Assembly: GCA_902478605.1 (NCBI GenBank)
Contig: CABSLQ010000076.1
Span: forward strand, 1-12,415
Length of the DNA: 12,415 bases
Reading direction: 5' to 3'
Origin: an uncultured Oscillospiraceae bacterium
GTDB lineage: Bacteria; Bacillota; Clostridia; Oscillospirales; Acutalibacteraceae
A program made the position numbers and the translations under genes. The notes beneath the pieces were generated by a model, which ran no database searches, was not told the DNA's origin, and was given only the letters and a program-made list of their open reading frames with translations. This document shows positions 1 through 6,147 of this stretch, one piece after another (position 1 is the stretch's first letter; each line of letters begins with the position of its first letter).

Positions 1-42
1 AGCAAAAAGAAATGATGCGGTTCGTAAAAACCGCATCATTTC
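1..42 (-). terminator. Intrinsic terminator of the tRNA-Arg gene
   Basis: A perfect 14-bp stem pairs 9-22 with 29-42 around a 6-nt loop. Read on the minus strand it is followed by TTTTT (complement of 4-8). It lies 8 bases past the 3' end of the tRNA, so it is a classic Rho-independent terminator for that transcript. Confidence 0.9.
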
Positions 43-50
43 AAGGCTTC

Positions 51-127
51 TGGCGTGCCTGGAGGGATTCGAACCCCCGACCTTTTGGTTCGTAGCCAAA
101 CACTCTATCCGGCTGAGCTACAGGCAC
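51..127 (-). tRNA. tRNA-Arg, anticodon ACG
   Basis: On the minus strand the sequence folds as a complete 77-nt tRNA. The acceptor stem GTGCCTG (121-127) pairs with CAGGCAC (55-61), followed by discriminator G and an encoded CCA at 51-53. The anticodon loop is CTACGAA with anticodon ACG (complement of 91-93), closed by the stem TTTGG/CCAAA. The T arm has the usual GGTTCGAATCC-type loop. ACG decodes CGU/CGC/CGA after A34 is deaminated to inosine, which is family knowledge (TadA) and not visible here. The gene has its own promoter (158-186) and terminator (1-42), so it looks monocistronic. The D loop and variable loop are of normal size and nothing suggests a pseudo-tRNA. Confidence 0.96.
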
Positions 128-132
128 ACAGG

Positions 133-150
133 GCTGTCCTTTCAGACAGC
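133..150 (-). other. Hairpin in the tRNA 5' leader
   Basis: GCTGTC (133-138) pairs perfectly with GACAGC (145-150) around a 6-nt loop. It sits between the promoter -10 (158-163) and the tRNA 5' end at 127, so the precursor would begin at or near this hairpin. A role in RNase P leader processing or transcript stability is inference. Confidence 0.5.
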
Positions 151-157
151 ATAATAG

Positions 158-186
158 ATTATAGGCGTTTCCCCTGGTTCTGTCAA
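158..186 (-). promoter_or_regulatory. Consensus sigma-A promoter of tRNA-Arg
   Basis: On the minus strand TTGACA (181-186) and TATAAT (158-163) are separated by exactly 17 bp (164-180). Both hexamers match the housekeeping consensus perfectly, as expected for a stable-RNA gene. The predicted start is near 150. Confidence 0.92.
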
Positions 187-235
187 GAGAAAAATCAAAC
201 TTTACTGCAAAATATTTTCCGAACGGGAGGCAGAG

Positions 236-266
236 CGGGAGGCGGTCTGTTTTTGGCCGCCTCCCG
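236..266 (-). terminator. Hairpin downstream of htpG
   Basis: A perfect 10-bp GC-rich stem (236-245 with 257-266) and an 11-nt loop lie just 7 bases past the htpG stop codon. There is no immediate T run on the minus strand. The segment cgggaggc occurs again at 224-231, so an alternative pairing with 260-267 exists. It is either a weak terminator or a 3'-end stabilising structure. Confidence 0.6.
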
Positions 267-273
267 GTCCTCT

Positions 274-2163
274 TTACGCTTTATCCGCCATCAGGTCACA
301 CAGGGTATTGGAAAATTCCACCGGATCCTCCACCGACAGCCCTTCGATGAGCTGCGCCTGTGCGTACAGCAAGCGGGTATAGGCCTTGAGCTTTTCCTTA
401 TCCTCGGCATACAGGCCCGCCAGCTTGGCAAACAGCGGGTGGTTCTCGTTGATCTCCAGCACCCGCTCCGCCTTCACCTTGTTATCGGTGGGCATGGCGT
501 TGAGCACCTTTTCCATCTCGATGGACAGCTCCCCGTCACTCGCCAGACAAACCGGATGGGTCTTCAGCCGTTTGGACAGGCGCACCGCCTTGACCTTGCC
601 GTCGAGCGCCTCGGTCATAAAGGCGAACAGATCCTTGTTTTCTTCCTCCTGCTTTTTCTGTTCCTCCTTCTCCTCCGGCGTCTCAAACCCCAAATCGCCC
701 GCCGAAACCGATTTGAACTCCTTGCCCTCGAAATCGTGCAGCACGCGCAGGGCAAATTCATCCACATCATCGGTTAAATACAGGATTTCAAAGCCCTTAT
801 CCCGCACCAGCTCGGTCTGGGGCAGCTTATCAATCTTATCGACGCTTTCGCCGCAGGCGTAATAGATATATTTCTGCTCCTCCGGCATGCGGCCGACGTA
901 TTCCGCCAGGCTGACCAGCTTATGCTCCGCCGAGGAATAGAACAGGAGCAGATCGCGCAGCATCTCCTTATTGCGGCCGAATTCGCTGTACACCCCGTAT
1001 TTGAGCTGCAGGCCGAAGTTCTTATAAAACGTCTCATATTTTTCCCGGTCGTTGGTCAGCATAGCGAGCAGCTCGGATTTGATCTTCTTCTCCAGGCGGG
1101 AGGCGATCACCTTGAGCTGTCGGTCATGCTGCAGCATCTCGCGGGAGATGTTGAGGGAAAGATCCTGGGAGTCCACCAAGCCGCGCACGAAGCTGAAATG
1201 ATCGGGAAGCAGATCGGCGCACTTGTCCATAATCAGCACGCCGCTTGCATACAGCTGCAGCCCCTTTTCGTACTCGCGGCTGTAGTAATTGTAGGGCGCG
1301 CGCGCCGGAATAAAGAGCAGCGCGTTGTAGGTCGCCGCCCCCTCGGTGCTGGAATGGATCACGCGCAGCGGATTCTCGAAATCGTGGAACTTCTCCTTGT
1401 AAAAGCTGTTGTAATCCTCCTCGGTCAGCTCATTTTTATTCTTCTTCCACAGGGGTACCATGCTGTTGAGCGTTTCCACCTCGGTATAGGTTTCATACGC
1501 CTTGTCGTCCCCTTCCTTGGGCCGGCTGTGCTCCATTTCCATGCGGATCGGATACCGGATATAATCGGAATATTTCTTGACGATTGCCTGCACCCGGTAC
1601 GGCTCGAGGAATTCGTCGTAGTTTTCGTCCTCCGTGCTGTCCTTGATGTGCAGCACGATCCGCGTGCCATGGCCTTCCTTTTCGCACGGCTCGATGGTAT
1701 ATCCTTCCGCGCCGTGCGACTCCCAGCACCAGGCCTCGTCTGAACCAAAGGCGCGGCTCTCCACCGTCACGCAGTCCGCCACCATGAAAGCGGAATAAAA
1801 CCCGACACCGAACTGACCAATGATATCCACATCTTCTTTGGCCTCGTTTTCCTTCTTGAAGGCAAAGGATCCGCTTTTGGCGATGGTGCCCAGGTTGGTT
1901 TCCAGCTCCTCCTTGGTCATGCCGATGCCGTTGTCCTCGAGGGTCAGCGTACGCGTCGCCTTATCCAGACTCAAATCAATAGCAAAATCCTCCCGGCTCA
2001 CCCCGGTCAGGTTTTCGGTCAGCGTGTGATAGTACAGCTTGTCTATCGCATCGCTGGCGTTGGATATCAGCTCCCGCAGGAAGATCTCCTTGTGCGTATA
2101 GATGGAATGGATCATTAAATCCAGCAGCCGTTTGGATTCCGCCTTAAACTGCTTTTTGCCCAT
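274..2163 (-). CDS. htpG: HtpG, bacterial Hsp90 chaperone
   Basis: A 629-aa protein of normal length for bacterial Hsp90, a cytosolic homodimeric ATP-dependent chaperone for late folding and client remodelling. The N-terminal GHKL ATPase domain shows FLRELISNASDA (residues 28-39, catalytic Glu31 and Mg-binding Asn35), DNGIGM (77-82) and GQFGVGF (116-122). The middle domain contains the SQDLSLNISREMLQ region typical of the family. A Glu/Lys-rich charged segment follows before the C-terminal dimerisation domain. The ATG at 2163 is preceded by AGGAAGGG-type Shine-Dalgarno sequence (complement of 2174-2181) about 10 nt upstream. It is a single-gene unit, with a promoter and CIRCE operator at 2193-2253 and a hairpin at 236-266. 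No truncation or missing key residue is seen. Confidence 0.97.
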   Translation of the reverse strand: MGKKQFKAESKRLLDLMIHSIYTHKEIFLRELISNASDAIDKLYYHTLTENLTGVSREDFAIDLSLDKATRTLTLEDNGIGMTKEELETNLGTIAKSGSFAFKKENEAKEDVDIIGQFGVGFYSAFMVADCVTVESRAFGSDEAWCWESHGAEGYTIEPCEKEGHGTRIVLHIKDSTEDENYDEFLEPYRVQAIVKKYSDYIRYPIRMEMEHSRPKEGDDKAYETYTEVETLNSMVPLWKKNKNELTEEDYNSFYKEKFHDFENPLRVIHSSTEGAATYNALLFIPARAPYNYYSREYEKGLQLYASGVLIMDKCADLLPDHFSFVRGLVDSQDLSLNISREMLQHDRQLKVIASRLEKKIKSELLAMLTNDREKYETFYKNFGLQLKYGVYSEFGRNKEMLRDLLLFYSSAEHKLVSLAEYVGRMPEEQKYIYYACGESVDKIDKLPQTELVRDKGFEILYLTDDVDEFALRVLHDFEGKEFKSVSAGDLGFETPEEKEEQKKQEEENKDLFAFMTEALDGKVKAVRLSKRLKTHPVCLASDGELSIEMEKVLNAMPTDNKVKAERVLEINENHPLFAKLAGLYAEDKEKLKAYTRLLYAQAQLIEGLSVEDPVEFSNTLCDLMADKA

Positions 2164-2192
2164 AGGTCATTCGCCCTTCCTTTTTGTTGGTT

Positions 2193-2219
2193 CTGGCACT
2201 CTATGTGCCAGAGTGCTAA
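2193..2219 (-). promoter_or_regulatory. CIRCE operator (HrcA site) of htpG, imperfect
   Basis: Read on the minus strand this is TTAGCACTC, a 9-nt spacer, then GAGTGCCAG. The left arm matches the CIRCE consensus perfectly. The right arm matches 7 of 9 (consensus GAGTGCTAA). It lies directly downstream of the -10 at 2225-2230, where bound HrcA would block transcription initiation. The site recognition is direct; HrcA control is inferred from the known function of CIRCE. Confidence 0.9.
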
Positions 2220-2224
2220 AACCT

Positions 2225-2253
2225 ACTATAATACGAATAAAGGGAAAGTGCAA
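2225..2253 (-). promoter_or_regulatory. Sigma-A promoter of htpG
   Basis: On the minus strand TTGCAC (2248-2253) and TATAGT (2225-2230) are separated by 17 bp (2231-2247). The predicted start, near 2218, falls inside the CIRCE element. Confidence 0.8.
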
Positions 2254-2300
2254 GAGGGGGTTTGTTAAAAAATTGTAAAAAGGGGGGCGAGAGTCCGGCT

Positions 2301-2337
2301 GCATAGTGTACAACCCCCGCTACATACAGTGATAGCG
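2301..2337. other. Dyad-rich segment upstream of the small ORF/recombinase
   Basis: Two short symmetric elements sit in the 100 bp between the htpG promoter and the small ORF: TGTA-N10-TACA, and CGCTA (2318-2322) with TAGCG (2333-2337). They could be half-sites of a recombinase attachment site or an operator. No clear sigma-A promoter for the 2355-4003 unit is visible. The symmetry is short and could be chance. Confidence 0.25.
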
Positions 2338-2354
2338 TGAAGGGAGGCAGCTCG

Positions 2355-2477
2355 ATGAAAAAGCCCACATTTATCCTGCAGGAAAGTTTTTCTCTGGCGG
2401 ATGAAGAAGCGCGGCGCGCCTACATTCAGCGGCAGCTGAACCGGTATATCCAGCGTCTGCGGGAGAGCGGCACGTGA
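2355..2477 (+). CDS. Small ORF (40 aa) overlapping the recombinase gene
   Basis: ATG at 2355 follows AGGGAGG (2341-2347) with a 7-nt gap, a strong ribosome binding site. The 40-residue product starts MKKPTFILQESF and continues with a strongly charged, probably helical segment rich in Arg, Gln, Glu and Tyr (residues 16-38). It has no signal peptide or membrane segment. Its TGA (2475-2477) overlaps the GTG start of the recombinase (2474-2476) as GTGA, so the two genes are almost certainly translationally coupled. I do not recognise the family. Possible roles are a recombination directionality factor or other recombinase partner, or a leader peptide that only sets recombinase translation. These are inferences from position and size. 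Confidence 0.65.
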   Translation: MKKPTFILQESFSLADEEARRAYIQRQLNRYIQRLRESGT

Positions 2478-4003
2478 GCGGCCCCTCGCTGCGGGCCGTG
2501 CTGTACTGCCGTCTGAGCAAGGAGGATGATGACGCGGGCCTCCGGGGCGAATCAGAAAGCATACAGAATCAGCGGGCCCTGCTGACCGCCTATGCGGCCG
2601 AACAGGGCTACACCGTCACGGGAGAATACCGTGACGAAGACTATTCCGGTGCGGATCGGGACCGGCCCGGCTTCCGCCGGCTGATCGAAGCGGCCGAACG
2701 ACGGGAATTCGACGTGCTGCTCGTCAAGACGCAGTCCCGTTTCACCCGGGACATGGAGCTGGTGGAAAAATATATCCACCATGATTTTCTGCTGTGGGGC
2801 ATCCGCTTCATCGCCGTGGTGGATCACGTGGACACCGGGGTGCGCGGCGGCAAGAAAGCGCGGCAGATAAACGGCCTTATCAACGAATGGTATCTCGAAG
2901 ATCTCTCCGAAAATATCCGGGCCGTGCTCGACGTCAAGCGCCGCAGCGGGCAGTTCATCGGCAGCTTTCCGCTCTACGGCTACCGCAAGGATCCGGCCGA
3001 TCACAACCATCTGCTGCCCGACGAGGAAGCGGCCGCCGTGGTGCGGGACATCTTCCGCCGGTATCTGGCCGGAGAGGGAACCCAGCGCATTGCCGACGCG
3101 CTCAACACCGCCGGCATCCCGAATCCCACCGCTTACAAGCAGCAAAAGGGGCTGCGCTACTGCAACGGCGGGGCGGCCGCCTCCCCCCTCTGGAGCCGGA
3201 CAACGGTCAGCCGGATTCTGCGCGAGGAGCAATACACCGGCGTGCTGCTGCAGGGGAAGCGGCGCAAGCTGAGCTATAAATCCAAAACGCTGCGCAGCGT
3301 ACCGCGCGCCGAGTGGTTCGCCGTGCCGGAGGCGCTGGAAGCGCTGGTCGACCGCGAAACCTTTGAAGCGGCAGGGCGGCTGCTGGACGGACACATCCGC
3401 TCCTCCGGCGGGGGGAAGCGCCATGCGCTTGCCGGGAAGGTCCGCTGCCTCTCCTGCGGCGGGCCGTTATCCAAAATCTCGGATACCTACAAGGGCACCA
3501 CCCGCTTCTATCTGCGCTGTCCCCGCTGCGCCGGCCACACCGTGCGGCTTGACTGGCTGGAAGAAGCGGTGCGCGGCCGGCTGTGCGCACACCTGGCCCG
3601 CTACTTTTCACCGGCTGCCGTCCCGCCTGCGCCGTCCGCCCGTCAGGCCGCCGGCGAAACACGAAAGAGGGAAATGCAGACGCTGCGTGAGGAAATCGGC
3701 CGGCGGGACCGTGCGCTGCGCACACTGTATCTCGACAAAGCCGACGGGCTGCTGGACGCGGGGGAATTCGCGGCCCTGCAAACCGGCTACCGGGAAGAAA
3801 GGGCGCGGTTCGAAAAGCGGCTTGCCTTGCTTGCGGCGCAGGAGGAGGCGGCTCCTTCCAGGCAGGAGGAGCCGCTGCTGGCGCATTATGTGACACCGGC
3901 GCATGTCCCGCAGGAGCTCCTCGATGCCTTTCTGGATACCGTAATGATCGGGCCGCGCGATCCCGCCGGTGAACAGCCCCTTCAAATCCGCTGGAAATTT
4001 TAG
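2474..4003 (+). CDS. Large serine recombinase (resolvase/recombinase/zinc ribbon)
   Basis: A complete 509-aa large serine recombinase, the family that cuts and rejoins DNA at short att sites through a 5'-phosphoserine link. The N-terminal resolvase domain (about residues 7-150) has YCRLS with nucleophile Ser15, ESESIQNQ (26-33) and SRFTRD (88-93), which supplies the active-site arginines. The recombinase DNA-binding domain covers about 165-290, including the GYR segment and RTTVSRILREEQYTG. A zinc ribbon uses Cys325, Cys328, Cys349 and Cys352. A probable coiled coil (about 395-457) and a short C-terminal beta segment follow. The GTG start at 2474 overlaps the upstream small ORF, and the YCRLS position supports this start. 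It looks intact and catalytically competent. No transposition, conjugation or phage genes lie nearby, so its substrate is unknown. Related proteins include TnpX-type and phage/ICE integrases. Confidence 0.93.
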   Translation: MSGPSLRAVLYCRLSKEDDDAGLRGESESIQNQRALLTAYAAEQGYTVTGEYRDEDYSGADRDRPGFRRLIEAAERREFDVLLVKTQSRFTRDMELVEKYIHHDFLLWGIRFIAVVDHVDTGVRGGKKARQINGLINEWYLEDLSENIRAVLDVKRRSGQFIGSFPLYGYRKDPADHNHLLPDEEAAAVVRDIFRRYLAGEGTQRIADALNTAGIPNPTAYKQQKGLRYCNGGAAASPLWSRTTVSRILREEQYTGVLLQGKRRKLSYKSKTLRSVPRAEWFAVPEALEALVDRETFEAAGRLLDGHIRSSGGGKRHALAGKVRCLSCGGPLSKISDTYKGTTRFYLRCPRCAGHTVRLDWLEEAVRGRLCAHLARYFSPAAVPPAPSARQAAGETRKREMQTLREEIGRRDRALRTLYLDKADGLLDAGEFAALQTGYREERARFEKRLALLAAQEEAAPSRQEEPLLAHYVTPAHVPQELLDAFLDTVMIGPRDPAGEQPLQIRWKF

Positions 4004-4138
4004 CGGCCTGCTCTGCCTGTGGCGGTAAAGCTTCGCGGGCCGGGCCGCGGGTCACCCAAGGGAACACGGCTTTCCTTCCAGATGCGATGCAGGCCCTTCA
4101 TCCCATCTCAACTATATAAAAAGAAAAGAAAATATTTT

Positions 4139-4154
4139 GGGATATTTATATCCC
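4139..4154. promoter_or_regulatory. Perfect 16-bp palindrome, candidate operator
   Basis: GGGATAT-TT-ATATCCC is fully symmetric with only a 2-base centre, so it suits a dimeric DNA-binding protein better than an RNA hairpin. It ends at 4154, overlapping the expected -35 position (about 4151-4156) of the extended -10 promoter at 4171-4179. Repression of the glycosyltransferase gene is inferred. No regulator gene is seen in the window. Confidence 0.6.
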
Positions 4155-4170
4155 TTTTCCTCGCTTTTTC

Positions 4171-4179
4171 TGCTATAAT
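4171..4179 (+). promoter_or_regulatory. Extended -10 promoter of the GT2-GtrA gene
   Basis: TGC followed by TATAAT (4174-4179) is a consensus extended -10. The -35 region at the proper distance (tccctt, 4151-4156) is poor and partly inside the palindrome 4139-4154, suggesting an operator-controlled or activator-dependent promoter. Together with 4004-4138, which has no recognisable gene and no clear terminator, this fills the 243-bp gap after the recombinase. Confidence 0.75.
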
Positions 4180-4246
4180 AAAAAGGTTCTCAAGCGAAAC
4201 CGCGACGCAGGATATCGAATGATAAGGGGAACAAGGAGAGGCAGAC

Positions 4247-5353
4247 GTGGAAAATCGGTTCGATACCATATTGGTTGTCATCCCATCGTTGAATCCGGAT
4301 GAAAAAATGATAAGCCTGCTGGCGGATCTGAAGGCCGGCGGCTTTCCCAACGTGCTGGTAGTCAACGACGGCAGCGGTCCGGAATACGACAGCTATTTCC
4401 GGCGGGCAGAAGAAGAGTTTGGCTGTACCGTTCTGCGCCATGCTATCAATTTCGGCAAAGGCCGGGCACTGAAGACCGCCTTTAATCACTTTCTCAATGA
4501 ATACCCGGATTTTGACGGTCTGGTCATGGTGGATGCGGACGGGCAGCATCGCATTGCGGATATACAAGCCTGCTGCCGCGCCCTGCTAGAGCGGCCCGAC
4601 GCCCTCATTCTCGGAAGCCGGAACTTCCGCCAGGAGGGGGTGCCGTTCAAAAGCCGCTATGGAAACATCATCACGCGCAACGTGTTCCGTCTGCTTTGCG
4701 GCGTGAAAATTTCCGACACGCAGACGGGCCTGCGCGCCCTGTCACCCGCACTGGCCAAACGCTTTCTGACCACGGCGGGGGATCGCTTTGAGTATGAGAT
4801 GAACATGCTCATCGATTGTGCAGAAGACCGGATCCCCATTGTGGAAGTGCCGATCGAGACCGTCTATATCGAGGAAAACGCCTCCTCGCATTTCCATCCC
4901 ATCCGCGATTCTCTGAAAATTTACGCCGTGTTCGGGAAATTCCTGTTTTCCTCCGTATCCTCCTTTTTGGTGGATATCGTTATGTTCTCCATGCTGACCT
5001 GGGTTATCCGGCTGACCGTGCCCGAATGGCTAAGCACCGATGTGCCGTACTTGAAAATTACCGTGGCGATTTTGGTCGCCACGGCGGCGGCCCGCATTAT
5101 CTCCTCGCTGTGGAACTACCTGGTCAACCGCAAAATCGTTTTCCAGTCGAATGCGAACGGCGCCGTCACGCTTTTAAAATATTATCTGCTGGCGGCTGTT
5201 ATCCTGTTCCTGTCGGCACAGGGCGTCAGTCTCTTTACCCATCTGACCGGCTGGAACAGCACAGTCGTCAAAATCCCGATCGACATGATCCTGTTTCTTG
5301 TCAGCTTCCCCATTCAAAAATTCTGGGTGTTCCGTTCCCGGAAAAAAGCTTAA
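4247..5353 (+). CDS. GT2 glycosyltransferase fused to GtrA-like flippase domain
   Basis: A 368-aa, two-domain membrane protein. Residues 5-215 form a GT-A fold of the dolichol-/undecaprenyl-phosphate sugar transferase (DPM1-like) family. Visible motifs are VVIPSLN near the N-terminus, VVNDGSG (38-44), the metal/nucleotide-sugar motif DADGQ (96-100) and the DTQTGLRAL loop (157-165). Residues 228-363 are a GtrA-like domain with about four membrane segments (near 232-255, 270-290, 308-328, 342-362). By family knowledge the GT domain charges the polyprenyl-phosphate carrier with a sugar and GtrA helps move it across the membrane, feeding decoration of teichoic acid, polysaccharide or lipid. The sugar and acceptor are not readable here. 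The GTG at 4247 is chosen because AAGGAGAG (4233-4240) precedes it by 6 nt. It is a single-gene unit ending at a strong hairpin. Confidence 0.92.
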   Translation: MENRFDTILVVIPSLNPDEKMISLLADLKAGGFPNVLVVNDGSGPEYDSYFRRAEEEFGCTVLRHAINFGKGRALKTAFNHFLNEYPDFDGLVMVDADGQHRIADIQACCRALLERPDALILGSRNFRQEGVPFKSRYGNIITRNVFRLLCGVKISDTQTGLRALSPALAKRFLTTAGDRFEYEMNMLIDCAEDRIPIVEVPIETVYIEENASSHFHPIRDSLKIYAVFGKFLFSSVSSFLVDIVMFSMLTWVIRLTVPEWLSTDVPYLKITVAILVATAAARIISSLWNYLVNRKIVFQSNANGAVTLLKYYLLAAVILFLSAQGVSLFTHLTGWNSTVVKIPIDMILFLVSFPIQKFWVFRSRKKA

Positions 5354-5359
5354 ACATGC

Positions 5360-5395
5360 AAGGCCCCCGGAAAGTTTACACTCTCCGGGGGCCTT
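5360..5395. terminator. Bidirectional hairpin between convergent genes
   Basis: A perfect 12-bp GC-rich stem (5360-5371 with 5384-5395) around a 12-nt loop lies between the stop of the glycosyltransferase (5353) and the stop of pflA (5403). Neither strand has a good uninterrupted T tract, but the position and stability suggest termination in both directions. Confidence 0.75.
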
Positions 5396-5402
5396 ATGCA
5401 TT

Positions 5403-6131
5403 TCATCGTGCATCCAGTCCATATCCTCGCAGAATGGCACGGGCTTTTTCCACCTCTTCGGGCGCGGGCGGCTGGGTGCTACCGAGCGTATAGGGAAGGC
5501 CGAGCGCTTCCCACTTATACTCTCCCATTTTGTGAAAGGGGAGCAGCTCCACCCGCTCGATGCAGGAAAACTCCGCGAGCAGCTTTCCCAGCTCGTGCAG
5601 ATGCGGCTCGGTCAGCGTATAGCCGGGCACCAATACATGGCGGATCCACACCGGCTTTCCCTGCGTTTCGCAGTGGGTGAGAATATCCAGGGTATTGTCC
5701 ATGCCGCGCCCCGTCATGGTGCGGAAAAGCGCATCGTTCGCCGCCTTCATATCAAGCAGCAGCATGTCGGCCGCATCCACGGCCTGCCGGCAGGCGAGCA
5801 GTGAAACGCCGCCCGACGTGTCCAGCGCGGTATGCAGCCCGTTTTCCCGGCAGCCCTCGCAGATGGAGGCGGCGAAATCGGGCTGCATCAGCGGTTCGCC
5901 GCCCGAGAGCGTCACGCCGCCACTGCGGATAAAATTCTTATACCGCAGGATGTCGCGCACCACATCCGCCGAACCGATCGCCTGTCCGCCCGCCGCCTCC
6001 CACGAATCGGGATTGTGACAGAATACACAGCGCAGCGGGCAACCCTGTAAAAACAGCACATAGCGAATCCCCGGCCCGTCGAGGGCGCCGAAGCTTTCCA
6101 CCGAGTGGATCCGGCCGCTTACATTTGTCAT
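5403..6131 (-). CDS. pflA: Pyruvate formate-lyase activating enzyme (radical SAM)
   Basis: A 242-aa radical SAM protein that reductively cleaves S-adenosylmethionine to install the glycyl radical on PflB. The [4Fe-4S]-binding motif is Cys31-x3-Cys35-x2-Cys38, within GCPLRCVFCHNP. SGGEP (76-80) is the conserved SAM-contacting motif, and FGALDGPGIR (14-23) is typical of PflA N-termini. The ATG at 6131 is preferred over an upstream in-frame extension. It places the conserved segment at the usual distance, and AAAGGGGA precedes it by about 8 nt. The gap to the pflB stop is only 16 bp, so the two genes form an operon in the usual pflB-pflA order. The length is normal for the family and no defect is seen. 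Confidence 0.96.
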   Translation of the reverse strand: MTNVSGRIHSVESFGALDGPGIRYVLFLQGCPLRCVFCHNPDSWEAAGGQAIGSADVVRDILRYKNFIRSGGVTLSGGEPLMQPDFAASICEGCRENGLHTALDTSGGVSLLACRQAVDAADMLLLDMKAANDALFRTMTGRGMDNTLDILTHCETQGKPVWIRHVLVPGYTLTEPHLHELGKLLAEFSCIERVELLPFHKMGEYKWEALGLPYTLGSTQPPAPEEVEKARAILRGYGLDAR

Positions 6132-6147
6132 GACGGCAGTCCCCTTT

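Noticed and set aside
55..777. 240-codon open frame running through the tRNA and into htpG on the opposite strand
   Set aside because: It crosses a structural RNA gene, its promoter and a hairpin, and its remainder is an antisense shadow of htpG.
4019..4222. 67-codon open frame between the recombinase and the glycosyltransferase
   Set aside because: It has no good ribosome binding site, reads through the palindrome and the extended -10 promoter, and shows no recognisable family.
4004..4246. Invertible promoter for the glycosyltransferase controlled by the adjacent recombinase
   Set aside because: I looked for inverted repeats flanking the promoter. Only a 7-bp match (GGCCTGC at 4005-4011 and GCAGGCC at 4089-4095) was found, it does not enclose the promoter, and this length is expected by chance.
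2254..4246. Direct repeats marking an integrated element around the recombinase
   Set aside because: The only shared words seen by eye were ribosome-binding-like sequence and the A-rich taaaaagg. Neither is convincing as an att core.
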